A stretch of 64,000 nucleotides of DNA from Skeletonema tropicum (lineage: Eukaryota; Bacillariophyta; Thalassiosirophyceae; Thalassiosirales; Thalassiosiraceae): the NCBI GenBank assembly GCA_037178625.1, contig CM074127.1:5270001-5334000 (forward strand), given 5' to 3'. The position numbers and the translations under genes were made by a program. This document shows positions 42,678 to 54,955 of this stretch, in pieces. Each line of letters opens with the position of its first letter. Within the stretch, counting starts at the first letter, position 1. A model generated the notes under the pieces. That model searched no databases, had not been told where the DNA came from, and saw only the letters and a list, made by a program, of their open reading frames with translations.

Positions 42678-43100
42678 ATGCATCCGCCGACAACATGTTC
42701 GTCCTACTCATCTCAGGCTCAGGCTCTTCTCGATCACACGGTTGCGACAACTGCAACAACCAAAAGCCCGCACCCGCAGCGAAATGATAAAAGTGATATG
42801 GATATGGCCGGCAGTTCTCCAAATGATGTCTCGCGCTCCTCTCCACAACTACACAGCGTTGATGTGAAACCAAATAATTATCAAACGAGTCAACAGCAGC
42901 AGCAACAACAACAACAACATCTGACGAATAACAATCATCATTATATATCACGCAATGCTACAAAAATCATCAAGGGTGAAATTCATAACGTTTGTCTCAC
43001 CATGCAATCTGATCCTCGCTATTATATAAGTAGAAGTACTTCGAACAACTCTTCTTCCGATGGAGGTGATACAGCAGCAATGATGAGAAGAAGTCGATAG
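42678..43100 (+). CDS. Array-borne open frame (representative of about 11 copies), possibly repeated first exon
   Basis: The 140-codon frame starts MHPPTTCSSYSSQAQALLD, has a polyQ run, then YISRNATKIIKGEIHNVCLT and SDPRYYISRSTSNNSSS, ending MMRRSR. Equivalent frames start at 43267, 43859, 44451, 45049, 45641, 46239, 46831 (frameshifted near its end), 47430, 49791 and 50386; those at 48022 and 50978 are cut to 93 codons. The IIKGEI...MRSDPRY motif is reminiscent of the extreme N-terminus of GBF1/GNOM-type Sec7 ARF exchange factors, but no Sec7 domain follows, so this could be a captured promoter plus first exon. Intact frames through most copies show either constraint or youth. Expression is unknown. 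Confidence 0.45.
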   Translation: MHPPTTCSSYSSQAQALLDHTVATTATTKSPHPQRNDKSDMDMAGSSPNDVSRSSPQLHSVDVKPNNYQTSQQQQQQQQQHLTNNNHHYISRNATKIIKGEIHNVCLTMQSDPRYYISRSTSNNSSSDGGDTAAMMRRSR

Positions 43101-46100
43101 ATTCGAATATGAAGATTGTCACCCTCCATTCCCTGGCAATCGACCTACTCATATACCTACACGCAGGCCCATCGAGTTCGCCATTTTAGCATTGCATTGT
43201 GCATTGTTCATTCACTGCGCTGATCTCTAGATAAACCCTTCTTGTCAACACGCACAAATTATTGCAATGCATCCGCCGACAACATGTTCGTCCTACTCAT
43301 CTCAGGCTCAGGCTCTTCTCGATCACACGGTTGCGACAACTGCAACAACCAAAAGCCCGCACCCGCAGCGAAATGATAAAAGTGATATGGATATGGCCGG
43401 CAGTTCTCCAAATAATGTCTCGCGCTCCTCTCCACAACTACACAGCGTTGATGTGAAACCAAATAATTATCAAACGAGTCAACAGCAGCAGCAACAACAA
43501 CAACAACAACATCTGACGAATAACAATCATCATTATATATCACGCAATGCTACAAAAATCATCAAGGGTGAAATTCATAACGTTTGTCTCACCATGCAAT
43601 CTGATCCTCGCTATTATATAAGTAGAAGTACTTCGAACAACTCCTCTTCCGATGGAGGTGATACAGCAGCAATGATGAGAAGAAGTCGATAGATTCGAAT
43701 ATGAAGATTGTCACCCTCCATTCCCTGGCAATCGACCTACTCATATACCTACACGCAGGCCCATCGAGTTCGCCATTTTAGCATTGCATTGTGCATTGTT
43801 CATTCACTGCGCTGATCTCTAGATAAACCCTTCTTGTCAACACGCACAAATTATTGCAATGCATCCGCCGACAACATGTTCGTCCTACTCATCTCAGGCT
43901 CAGGCTCTTCTCGATCACACGGTTGCGACAACTGCAACAACCAAAAGCCCGCACCCGCAGCGAAATGATAAAAGTGATATGGATATGGCCGGCAGTTCTC
44001 CAAATAATGTCTCGCGCTCCTCTCCACAACTACACAGCGTTGATGTGAAACCAAATAATTATCAAACGAGTCAACAGCAGCAGCAACAACAACAACAACA
44101 ACATCTGACGAATAACAATCATCATTATATATCACGCAATGCTACAAAAATCATCAAGGGTGAAATTCATAACGTTTGTCTCACCATGCAATCTGATCCT
44201 CGCTATTATATAAGTAGAAGTACTTCGAACAACTCCTCTTCCGATGGAGGTGATACAGCAGCAATGATGAGAAGAAGTCGATAGATTCGAATATGAAGAT
44301 TGTCACCCTCCATTCCCTGGCAATCGACCTACTCATATACCTACACGCAGGCCCATCGAGTTCGCCATTTTAGCATTGCATTGTGCATTGTTCATTCACT
44401 GCGCTGATCTCTAGATAAACCCTTCTTGTCAACACGCACAAATTATTGCAATGCATCCGCCGACAACATGTTCGTCCTACTCATCTCAGGCTCAGGCTCT
44501 TCTCGATCACACGGTTGCGACAACTGCAACAACCAAAAGCCCGCACCCGCAGCGAAATGATAAAAGTGATATGGATATGGCCGGCAGTTCTCCAAATAAT
44601 GTCTCGCGCTCCTCTCCACAACTACACAGCGTTGATGTGAAACCAAATAATTATCAAACGAGTCAACAGCAGCAGCAACAACAACAACAACAACAACAAC
44701 ATCTGACGAATAACAATCATCATTATATATCACGCAATGCTACAAAAATCATCAAGGGTGAAATTCATAACGTTTGTCTCACCATGCGATCTGATCCTCG
44801 CTATTATATAAGTAGAAGTACTTCGAACAACTCCTCTTCCGATGGAGGTGATACAGCAGCAATGATGAGAAGAAGTCGATAGATTCGAATATGAAGATTG
44901 TCACCCTCCATTCCCTGGCAATCGACCTACTCATATACCTACACGCAGGCCCATCGAGTTCACCATTTTAGCATTGCATTGTGCATTGTTCATTCACTGC
45001 GCTGATCTCTAGATAAACCCTTCTTGTCAACACGCACAAATTATTGCAATGCATCCGCCGACAACATGTTCGTCCTACTCATCTCAGGCTCAGGCTCTTC
45101 TCGATCACACGGTTGCGACAACTGCAACAACCAAAAGCCCGCACCCGCAGCGAAATGATAAAAGTGATATGGATATGGCCGGCAGTTCTCCAAATAATGT
45201 CTCGCGCTCCTCTCCACAACTACACAGCGTTGATGTGAAACCAAATAATTATCAAACGAGTCAACAGCAGCAGCAACAACAACAACAACAACATCTGACG
45301 AATAACAATCATCATTATATATCACGCAATGCTACAAAAATCATCAAGGGTGAAATTCATAACGTTTGTCTCACCATGCAATCTGATCCTCGCTATTATA
45401 TAAGTAGAAGTACTTCGAACAACTCCTCTTCCGATGGAGGTGATACAGCAGCAATGATGAGAAGAAGTCGATAGATTCGAATATGAAGATTGTCACCCTC
45501 CATTCCCTGGCAATCGACCTACTCATATACCTACACGCAGGCCCATCGAGTTCGCCATTTTAGCATTGCATTGTGCATTGTTCATTCACTGCGCTGATCT
45601 CTAGATAAACCCTTCTTGTCAACACGCACAAATTATTGCAATGCATCCGCCGACAACATGTTCGTCCTACTCATCTCAGGCTCAGGCTCTTCTCGATCAC
45701 ACGGTTGCGACAACTGCAACAACCAAAAGCCCGCACCCGCAGCGAAATGATAAAAGTGATATGGATATGGCCGGCAGTTCTCCAAATAATGTCTCGCGCT
45801 CCTCTCCACAACTACACAGCGTTGATGTGAAACCAAATAATTATCAAACGAGTCAACAGCAGCAGCAACAACAACAACAACAACAACAACATCTGACGAA
45901 TAACAATCATCATTATATATCACGCAATGCTACAAAAATCATCAAGGGTGAAATTCATAACGTTTGTCTCACCATGCGATCTGATCCTCGCTATTATATA
46001 AGTAGAAGTACTTCGAACAACTCTTCTTCCGATGGAGGTGATACAGCAGCAATGATGAGAAGAAGTCGATAGATTCGAATATGAAGATTGTCACCCTCCA

Positions 46101-48480
46101 TTCCCTGGCAATCGACCTACTCATATACCTACACGCAGGCCCATCGAGTTCGCCATTTTAGCATTGCATTGTGCATTGTTCATTCACTGCGCTGATCTCT
46201 AGATAAACCCTTCTTGTCAACACGCACAAATTATTGCAATGCATCCGCCGACAACATGTTCGTCCTACTCATCTCAGGCTCAGGCTCTTCTCGATCACAC
46301 GGTTGCGACAACTGCAACAACCAAAAGCCCGCACCCGCAGCGAAATGATAAAAGTGATATGGATATGGCCGGCAGTTCTCCAAATAATGTCTCGCGCTCC
46401 TCTCCACAACTACACAGCGTTGATGTGAAACCAAATAATTATCAAACGAGTCAACAGCAGCAGCAACAACAACAACAACAACATCTGACGAATAACAATC
46501 ATCATTATATATCACGCAATGCTACAAAAATCATCAAGGGTGAAATTCATAACGTTTGTCTCACCATGCGATCTGATCCTCGCTATTATATAAGTAGAAG
46601 TACTTCGAACAACTCCTCTTCCGATGGAGGTGATACAGCAGCAATGATGAGAAGAAGTCGATAGATTCGAATATGAAGATTGTCACCCTCCATTCCCTGG
46701 CAATCGACCTACTCATATACCTACACGCAGGCCCATCGAGTTCGCCATTTTAGCATTGCATTGTGCATTGTTCATTCACTGCGCTGATCTCTAGATAAAC
46801 CCTTCTTGTCAACACGCACAAATTATTGCAATGCATCCGCCGACAACATGTTCGTCCTACTCATCTCAGGCTCAGGCTCTTCTCGATCACACGGTTGCGA
46901 CAACTGCAACAACCAAAAGCCCGCACCCGCAGCGAAATGATAAAAGTGATATGGATATGGCCGGCAGTTCTCCAAATAATGTCTCGCGCTCCTCTCCACA
47001 ACTACACAGCGTTGATGTGAAACCAAATAATTATCAAACGAGTCAACAGCAGCAGCAACAACAACAACAACAACAACAACATCTGACGAATAACAATCAT
47101 CATTATATATCACGCAATGCTACAAAAATCATCAAGGGTGAAATTCATAACGTTTGTCTCACCATGCGATCTGATCCTCGCTATTATATAAGTAGAAGTA
47201 CTTCGAACAACTCCTTCTTCCGATGGAGGTGATACAGCAGCAATGATGAGAAGAAGTCGATAGATTCGAATATGAAGATTGTCACCCTCCATTCCCTGGC
47301 AATCGACCTACTCATATACCTACACGCAGGCCCATCGAGTTCGCCATTTTAGCATTGCATTGTGCATTGTTCATTCACTGCGCTGATCTCTAGATAAACC
47401 CTTCTTGTCAACACGCACAAATTATTGCAATGCATCCGCCGACAACATGTTCGTCCTACTCATCTCAGGCTCAGGCTCTTCTCGATCACACGGTTGCGAC
47501 AACTGCAACAACCAAAAGCCCGCACCCGCAGCGAAATGATAAAAGTGATATGGATATGGCCGGCAGTTCTCCAAATAATGTCTCGCGCTCCTCTCCACAA
47601 CTACACAGCGTTGATGTGAAACCAAATAATTATCAAACGAGTCAACAGCAGCAGCAACAACAACAACAACAACATCTGACGAATAACAATCATCATTATA
47701 TATCACGCAATGCTACAAAAATCATCAAGGGTGAAATTCATAACGTTTGTCTCACCATGCAATCTGATCCTCGCTATTATATAAGTAGAAGTACTTCGAA
47801 CAACTCCTCTTCCGATGGAGGTGATACAGCAGCAATGATGAGAAGAAGTCGATAGATTCGAATATGAAGATTGTCACCCTCCATTCCCTGGCAATCGACC
47901 TACTCATATACCTACACGCAGGCCCATCGAGTTCGCCATTTTAGCATTGCATTGTGCATTGTTCATTCACTGCGCTGATCTCTAGATAAACCCTTCTTGT
48001 CAACACGCACAAATTATTGCAATGCATCCGCCGACAACATGTTCGTCCTACTCATCTCAGGCTCAGGCTCTTCTCGATCACACGGTTGCGACAACTGCAA
48101 CAACCAAAAGCCCGCACCCGCAGCGAAATGATAAAAGTGATATGGATATGGCCGGCAGTTCTCCAAATAATGTCTCGCGCTCCTCTCCACAACTACACAG
48201 CGTTGATGTGAAACCAAATAATTATAATTATCAAACGAGTCAACAGCAGCAGCAACAACAACAACAACAACATCTGATGAATAACAATCAACATTGTACC
48301 TAAGCAGGTCCAGATTATACTCGTGTAGATATCTGATCTGATTAATTTTGTATTTATTTTTCGATCTGATCCTCGCTATTATATAAGTAGAAGTACTCCG
48401 AACAACCCCTCTTCCGATGGAGGTGATACAGCAGCAATGATGAGAAGAAGTCGATAGATTCGAATATGAAGATTGTCACC

Positions 48481-49370
48481 TGTATATTAGTGAGATTACG
48501 AAATTTACATGATTCGTTTAGTGTTATGGAAGTGGATGGCATCTTTTCCTTGTCGAGCAATACTGCTGTTCTTCAGGATCATCTCAATTTTTTGTCTTCC
48601 AAGCTCCACGCCGCTCTTGTGTGAAAGCACAAGAATAGACACTCACGTTGATCTCTCTTTTGGTAATGAACGAAGGAATTCACCACACAACTGGCCGCTG
48701 GCCGCAGTGCTTGGAAAGATATGAGGACATCTCTCAATAACAACATCACGTTTGGATTCTTCTCCGTTGTCTTCTTCTTATTCCTTTGAAGATATCAAAC
48801 CAAATGGGCAATCTCTGCTTTGCTCGACGAAACTCTACTTCTTTAACTCAAGCTCAAGACGAAGCTTGACACGAGGTCAGCCGTGGGGCAAGTCACTCAA
48901 GTTGATTGTGATGGCTTAACTTACTATTTCGGCAGACCTGGCGCAATCTTAACTTACCTTGATATAGAAGCTCAACATTGCCCCAGAGAGCTAGCTGAAT
49001 TGATTGTGTTTGGCACATATAATTCTTGTGTGAGCTGTGCACAATTCTTGAGCAATTGTGGGGGGGTGGGGTGGGTTGTTCGAAACTGATAACAGAAGAT
49101 CCATCACTCGATGTATGTATATGTATTGCTCGTCATTCTCTCAGCTCAGGAGAGGACTGACTACACAGAAACAGTTTCACTATGATGTGATGTGTGAACG
49201 GATTCGAATTCGAATCGAGCTGGGGCCAATCTGGTCTCAGCAGATTGAACTCTTCCTGGGAAGCATTGCACTCGGCACTCGGCTCAGCAGCGCAAATAGC
49301 TATATTTATGTAACAGAAATTTTAAAGTACGTCTGGTGAGCCCTCAAGAGGCGACATTATCTATGCTAAG
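48481..49370 (+). repeat. Spacer inside the array, copy 1 (contains dispersed repeat)
   Basis: Non-monomer sequence interrupts the array. Its ~110-bp dispersed repeat lies at about 48617-48730. The spacer ends GCGACATTATCTATGCTAAG, after which monomer sequence resumes in mid-unit at 49371. No supported gene. It recurs at 51437-52303. Confidence 0.85.
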
Positions 49371-51436
49371 TACACAGCGTTGATGTGAAACCAAATAATT
49401 ATCAAACGAGTCAACAGCAGCAGCAACAACAACAACAACAACATCTGACGAATAACAATCATCATTATATATCACGCAATGCTACAAAAATCATCAAGGG
49501 TGAAATTCATAACGTTTGTCTCACCATGCAATCTGATCCTCGCTATTATATAAGTAGAAGTACTTCGAACAACTCCTCTTCCGATGGAGGTGATACAGCA
49601 GCAATGATGAGAAGAAGTCGATAGATTCGAATATGAAGATTGTCACCCTCCATTCCCTGGCAATCGACCTACTCATATACCTACACGCAGGCCCATCGAG
49701 TTCGCCATTTTAGCATTGCATTGTGCATTGTTCATTCACTGCGCTGATCTCTAGATAAACCCTTCTTGTCAACACGCACAAATTATTGCAATGCATCCGC
49801 CGACAACATGTTCGTCCTACTCATCTCAGGCTCAGGCTCTTCTCGATCACACGGTTGCGACAACTGCAACAACCAAAAGCCCGCACCCGCAGCGAAATGA
49901 TAAAAGTGATATGGATATGGCCGGCAGTTCTCCAAATAATGTCTCGCGCTCCTCTCCACAACTACACAGCGTTGATGTGAAACCAAATAATTATAATTAT
50001 CAAACGAGTCAACAGCAGCAGCAACAACAACAACAACATCTGACGAATAACAATCATCATTATATATCACGCAATGCTACAAAAATCATCAAGGGTGAAA
50101 TTCATAACGTTTGTCTCACCATGCAATCTGATCCTCGCTATTATATAAGTAGAAGTACTTCGAACAACTCCTCTTCCGATGGAGGTGATACAGCAGCAAT
50201 GATGAGAAGAAGTCGATAGATTCGAATATGAAGATTGTCACCCTCCATTCCCTGGCAATCGACCTACTCATATACCTACACGCAGGCCCATCGAGTTCGC
50301 CATTTTAGCATTGCATTGTGCATTGTTCATTCACTGCGCTGATCTCTAGATAAACCCTTCTTGTCAACACGCACAAATTATTGCAATGCATCCGCCGACA
50401 ACATGTTCGTCCTACTCATCTCAGGCTCAGGCTCTTCTCGATCACACGGTTGCGACAACTGCAACAACCAAAAGCCCGCACCCGCAGCGAAATGATAAAA
50501 GTGATATGGATATGGCCGGCAGTTCTCCAAATAATGTCTCGCGCTCCTCTCCACAACTACACAGCGTTGATGTGAAACCAAATAATTATCAAACGAGTCA
50601 ACAGCAGCAGCAACAACAACAACAACAACATCTGACGAATAACAATCATCATTATATATCACGCAATGCTACAAAAATCATCAAGGGTGAAATTCATAAC
50701 GTTTGTCTCACCATGCAATCTGATCCTCGCTATTATATAAGTAGAAGTACTTCGAACAACTCCTCTTCCGATGGAGGTGATACAGCAGCAATGATGAGAA
50801 GAAGTCGATAGATTCGAATATGAAGATTGTCACCCTCCATTCCCTGGCAATCGACCTACTCATATACCTACACGCAGGCCCATCGAGTTCGCCATTTTAG
50901 CATTGCATTGTGCATTGTTCATTCACTGCGCTGATCTCTAGATAAACCCTTCTTGTCAACACGCACAAATTATTGCAATGCATCCGCCGACAACATGTTC
51001 GTCCTACTCATCTCAGGCTCAGGCTCTTCTCGATCACACGGTTGCGACAACTGCAACAACCAAAAGCCCGCACCCGCAGCGAAATGATAAAAGTGATATG
51101 GATATGGCCGGCAGTTCTCCAAATAATGTCTCGCGCTCCTCTCCACAACTACACAGCGTTGATGTGAAACCAAATAATTATAATTATCAAACGAGTCAAC
51201 AGCAGCAGCAACAACAACAACAACAACATCTGATGAATAACAATCAACATTGTACCTAAGCAGGTCCAGATTATACTCGTGTAGATATCTAATCTGATTA
51301 ATTTTGTATTTATTTATCGATCTGATCCTCGCTATTATATAAGTAGAAGTACTCCGAACAACCCCTCTTCCGATGGAGGTGATACAGCAGCAATGATGAG
51401 AAGAAGTCGATAGATTCGAATATGAAGATTGTCACC

Positions 51437-52303
51437 TGTATATTAGTGAGATTACGAAATTTACATGATTCGTTTAGTGTTATGGAAGTGGATGGCATCT
51501 TTTCCTTGTCGAGCAATACTGCTGTTCTTCAGGATCATCTCAATTTTTTGTCTTCCAAGCTCCACGCCGCTCTTGTGTGAAAGCACAAGAATAGACACTC
51601 ACGTTGATCTCTCTTTTGGTAATGAACGAAGGAATTCACCACACAACTGGCCGCTGGCCGCAGTGCTTGGAAAGATATGAGGACATCTCTCAATAACAAC
51701 ATCACGTTTGGATTCTTCTCCGTTGTCTTCTTCTTATTCCTTTGAAGATATCAAACCAAATGGGCAATCTCTGCTTTGCTCGACGAAACTCTACTTCTTT
51801 AACTCAAGCTCAAGACGAAGCTTGACACGAGGTCAGCCGTGGGGCAAGTCACTCAAGTGATGTGATGGCTTAACTTACTATTTCGGCAGACCTGGCGCAA
51901 TCTTAACTTACCTTGATATAGAAGCTCAACATTGCCCCAGAGAGCTAGCTGAATTGATTGTGTTTGGCACAATAATTCTTGTGTGAGCTGTGCCACAATT
52001 CTTGAGCAATTCGAAACTGATAACAGAAGATCCATCACTCGATGTATGTATATGTATTGCTCGTCATTCTCAGCTCAGGAGAGGACTGACTACACAGAAA
52101 CAGTTTCACTATGATGTGATGTGTGAACGGATTCGAATTCGAATCGAGCTGGGGCCAATCTGGTCTCAGCAGATTGAACTCTTCCTGGGAAGCATTGCAC
52201 TCGGCACTCGGCTCAGCAGCGCAAATAGCTATATTTATGTAACAGAAATTTTAAAGTACGTCTGGTGAGCCCTCAAGAGGCGACATTATCTATGCTAAGT
52301 GAT
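51437..52303 (+). repeat. Spacer copy 2, right edge of the array region
   Basis: Nearly identical to 48481-49370 with a few small deletions, for example around 51858 and 52010. It ends at the same GCGACATTATCTATGCTAAG, where unique sequence begins instead of monomer. It contains the dispersed repeat at about 51573-51690. With the preceding truncated monomer it forms a ~2.96-kb duplicated block. Confidence 0.85.
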
Positions 52304-52461
52304 AACGAACATGTGCTGCAGTAGCTATATTTCCCAGATCGCACCCAAATAGCTAGTCTAGTGGACCAGTAGACGCGTTTGGGAGGTTATATCGTAGATA
52401 TTTGTTAAGTTATTATCATCTTCGATCTACGATATATCAGGAGTAGGGGGAAACGCTTCTC

Positions 52462-52672
52462 ATGAAGATGGAGCCAAAGCAGGATCAGCAGGTTGAACTC
52501 TTGACATCTTTCGTATACGTTTGGATGACTGAAGGTAAAGATAGACGGACGATGAATGAGACGCACAATACCAATACAACGCAGCCGCTTCTTCATCGCG
52601 ACTTCTCTCAAGTGAAGCGAAATTCGCTCATCAAGGAAGGCCGAGCAAAAGAAAGGGCGAAGGCGGGTATTG
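52462..52672 (+). CDS. Possible short exon
   Basis: An open frame from an ATG at 52462 (MKMEPKQDQQVELLTSFVYV) runs to a good donor-like GTAAGTGC at about 52675. The text looks protein-like (QVKRNSLIKEGRAKERA), but no second exon or family was recognised, so it may be chance or a relic. Confidence 0.25.
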
Positions 52673-52826
52673 TAGTAAGTGCATTGCATTATTTGTATCG
52701 TACCTATTGTAGGCAGGTATATAGGGGCCAAAATGAAAGGCAAAAGTAGCAAAAGAACACTCCAGGGATTCCAACGTGGTCCCCTACCGTAGTACCAACC
52801 TGGCCCACAGTCTTATGTAACTTCCA

Positions 52827-53051
52827 CCCTACATAGGATCTTCTGTCATAAATGGGAGTCCTCTTCAGAGGGACTCTGCATTTATGCACGCAGAGATAGA
52901 TAGAGCAGAGCTGAGTCCTCCCCAGTGACTCAGACAGGTGTCTGAAGATCCTATGTAGGGTGTGTCTTCTGTCATAAATGGGAGTCCTCTTACGTGCTGA
53001 GACCTCCCAAGTGACTCAGACAGGTGTCTGAAGATCCTATGTAGGGTGTGT
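52827..53051. repeat. Short inverted/direct repeat cluster
   Basis: The 17-bp CCCTACATAGGATCTTC at 52827-52843 is inverted at 52944-52960 and again at 53030-53046. The unit CTTCTGTCATAAATGGGAGT and the unit GTGACTCAGACAGGTGTCTG are each present twice in direct order. It looks like a MITE with a partial tandem duplication. Confidence 0.6.
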
Positions 53052-53228
53052 AACTTCTCTGAGCAGAAGGGAAGCGGTGCTGCCCACTGGTATGCTACTT
53101 ATGGTCACATCGGGGCCATACAGCGATACTTGGTATGCTGCTGTCTGAGTCAAAGTAAGTACTGAAGTACTGTGACTTAAGGCGGCATCAAATTGATAGA
53201 TAGATTATTTAATACTCCCTAGGCACTA

Positions 53229-53420
53229 GTGCCAGTAGAGAAAGGTGAACTTAAACCAGGAGGAGCTCGGGCTGGTCCCGAAGACGCCTGGTCCCGAAGA
53301 CGCTTGTGGTGCCTGCTGGGCAGGAATGGGTCGACGGATGTGGAACGCGAAGGCTTTGGTGCAAGCAAGGCCAAACTGCTGGAGGAAGTGAATTTTGGGG
53401 GTGGGCGGATGGTTGTGTGA
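53229..53420 (+). other. Short coding-like fragment, unknown
   Basis: The open frame MPVEKGELKPGGARAGPEDA...RRRLWCLLGRNG...KAKLLEEV has G/C-rich codons unlike the AT-rich surroundings and an internal 15-bp near-repeat (TGGTCCCGAAGACGC). No family recognised. It runs straight into the dispersed repeat at about 53410. Confidence 0.25.
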
Positions 53421-53530
53421 AAGCACAAGAATAGACACTCACATTGAACATTGATCTATCTTTTGGTAATGAACGAAGGAAGCCCCACAGAACTGGCTGC
53501 AGTGCTTGGAGAGATATGAGGAAGTCGAAG
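53410..53530 (+). repeat. Dispersed ~115-bp repeat, copy 4
   Basis: The same block as at 35611, 48617 and 51573 (GTGTGAAAGCACAAGAATAG ... GGTAATGAACGAAGGA ... GTGCTTGGAGAGATATGAGG), slightly more diverged. Confidence 0.75.
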
Positions 53531-53647
53531 TATGTACTTATACACTTAAGGCAGGCATCAAATTGATCATCAAAGTTCTAAGTACTTATTCATCATCATG
53601 GCACGGCCATTCTCTTCTCTTCATTGCTTGACACAACATGACCACTA

Positions 53648-53842
53648 CTGGTACTAGTAGCACTCCCTCCCCCATCTGTCTGAAACAATTGGTTCAAAAC
53701 AATCCCTAGATTCATCAAATCTACCCGCTTCTTCTCATCAAATGTCTGTTCTTCACAACATATCACTGCATCCGACAAATCAATGAATGTCGCCAAATAC
53801 TCCCCCTCAAATGGCGTCAAGACAATATTTTTCAGCGTTAAT
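53648..53842 (-). pseudogene. Fragment copied from the ATPase gene at 24195-29118
   Basis: About 195 bp match 28218-28410 with scattered substitutions, covering the pseudokinase part (LTPFEGEYLATFIDLSDAV, then the LNQLFQTDGGGSATSTS region). The fragment keeps an open frame on the minus strand but nothing of the rest of the gene. It lacks poly(A) and introns within the segment, so the mechanism is unclear. Confidence 0.88.
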
Positions 53843-54955
53843 CCTTGTCATCATCATCATGTCAGATACCTTCTTCTCCTTCTTTACGTCGGTACTGCAA
53901 TCCATCTGCAATCTTACCGCCAAGCTTCAAAGCCTACACGATATGAGTCAGCAATAATGGGCGACGACGGTAATTCCTACGAAGATAATGAGAGTAGCTC
54001 CGTCAACAGACGTTATCATAGACTTAGTAGGTACATCCACCCTTGCCTAACTCGCAATAAACTCGAAGTTCCAAACGAGTTGACCCCTGCCCCTGGTTCG
54101 TTGCTCCCCTCTAGAGTGTTGTTCTAAATTGTCTTCCGAGGATAAATAATCAATTGAAGTGTGACGCTTTGACTGTGAACTAAGTAATCTAAGTAACGCA
54201 GCACCCCTCTTACGACAAAATGCGTCCAAAGCATATGCTGGCCAAGGCCCCTACTAGAGCGCTACGTGGATTGTGTCGATTGAAATAAAAATCACGTCTG
54301 CCGTCTTGCAATAATGAATGAGCAGAACGGTAACCCTGACCGATAACAACCCCGTCCGCTCGCATAATTGCATATTGCTGTATTGCTGTATTGTCGATAT
54401 GATTGATTGGTGAGTAGCACTGTAGAGGAGCACAGAGCCAGAGTCCATGGAGATGTTGCCGTATAATCATGTTGTGTCGAATGTGCGGAAAGTTCGTTAT
54501 TTTCACCAGCGAACCGAGACCGAGGCACCATAGGCGCCAGGTAAGTTATCCCTCCTTCATCATTTCGACTCGGAAGGGTTCTTGGCGGCGCTTGCTGTAT
54601 AATATGTTGGTAGATCCATCGGCGGAAGAGATAATAGCATTCATAAGAAGTAGAAGAGTGGCAAGTGGCATCGGTAGGGCATATATATGAGTACGTCTGT
54701 GATCCGCTAAAGTTGTGACGTCACGGAACCGGTACTCAGACACTCAAACTTCAACTGACGAAATGTCCGCTCAAAAAGCAAAAAGCACAAATTTTATGTC
54801 CATGACATGCCGCTGGCCGGCCGCGGCCGCATGATTGAATCATGGCTCACTGATCGACATTCATTTACACTTGCCGCTGGTAAAGAGCTCATTCATTCTC
54901 CAGTTTGTTTGCTCTTTAGTCATTATCAAACACAGCAACTCATACAAAAGACAAC
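53843..54955. other. Intergenic, no gene seen
   Basis: About 1.1 kb without a supported frame or repeat. The last part before 54956 is presumably the promoter of the next gene. Confidence 0.45.

Larger units (their letters stand above)
42345..51435 (+). repeat. Tandem array of ~592-bp monomers, each with a polyQ open frame
   Basis: Monomers begin (by the ATCATTATATATCACG landmark) near 42345, 42934, 43526, 44118, 44716, 45308, 45906, 46498, 47097, 47689, then, after a spacer, 49458, 50053 and 50645. Period is 589-599 bp; most variation is in the CAA run. Copies differ at only a few sites. Two truncated copies end with ATTGTACCTAAGCAGG (about 48290 and 51248) and are followed by partial pieces 48361-48480 and 51317-51435. 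Variants such as codon CAA/CGA before TCTGATCCTCG alternate along the array, and a duplicated AATTAT occurs only in the 48022, 49791 and 50978 copies, so the array grew by multi-monomer duplication. It starts abruptly inside the unknown gene at 41299-42359. Confidence 0.95.

Noticed and set aside
42670..50662. Minus-strand frames in each array monomer (94-96 codons, poly-V) and the overlapping 64-codon + frames
   Set aside because: Mirror frames of the polyQ-coding frame; they vary only with the CAA run and look unlike protein.
42345..51435. CRISPR array
   Set aside because: Units are ~592 bp head-to-tail with no short repeat/unique spacer pattern, and the setting is eukaryotic.
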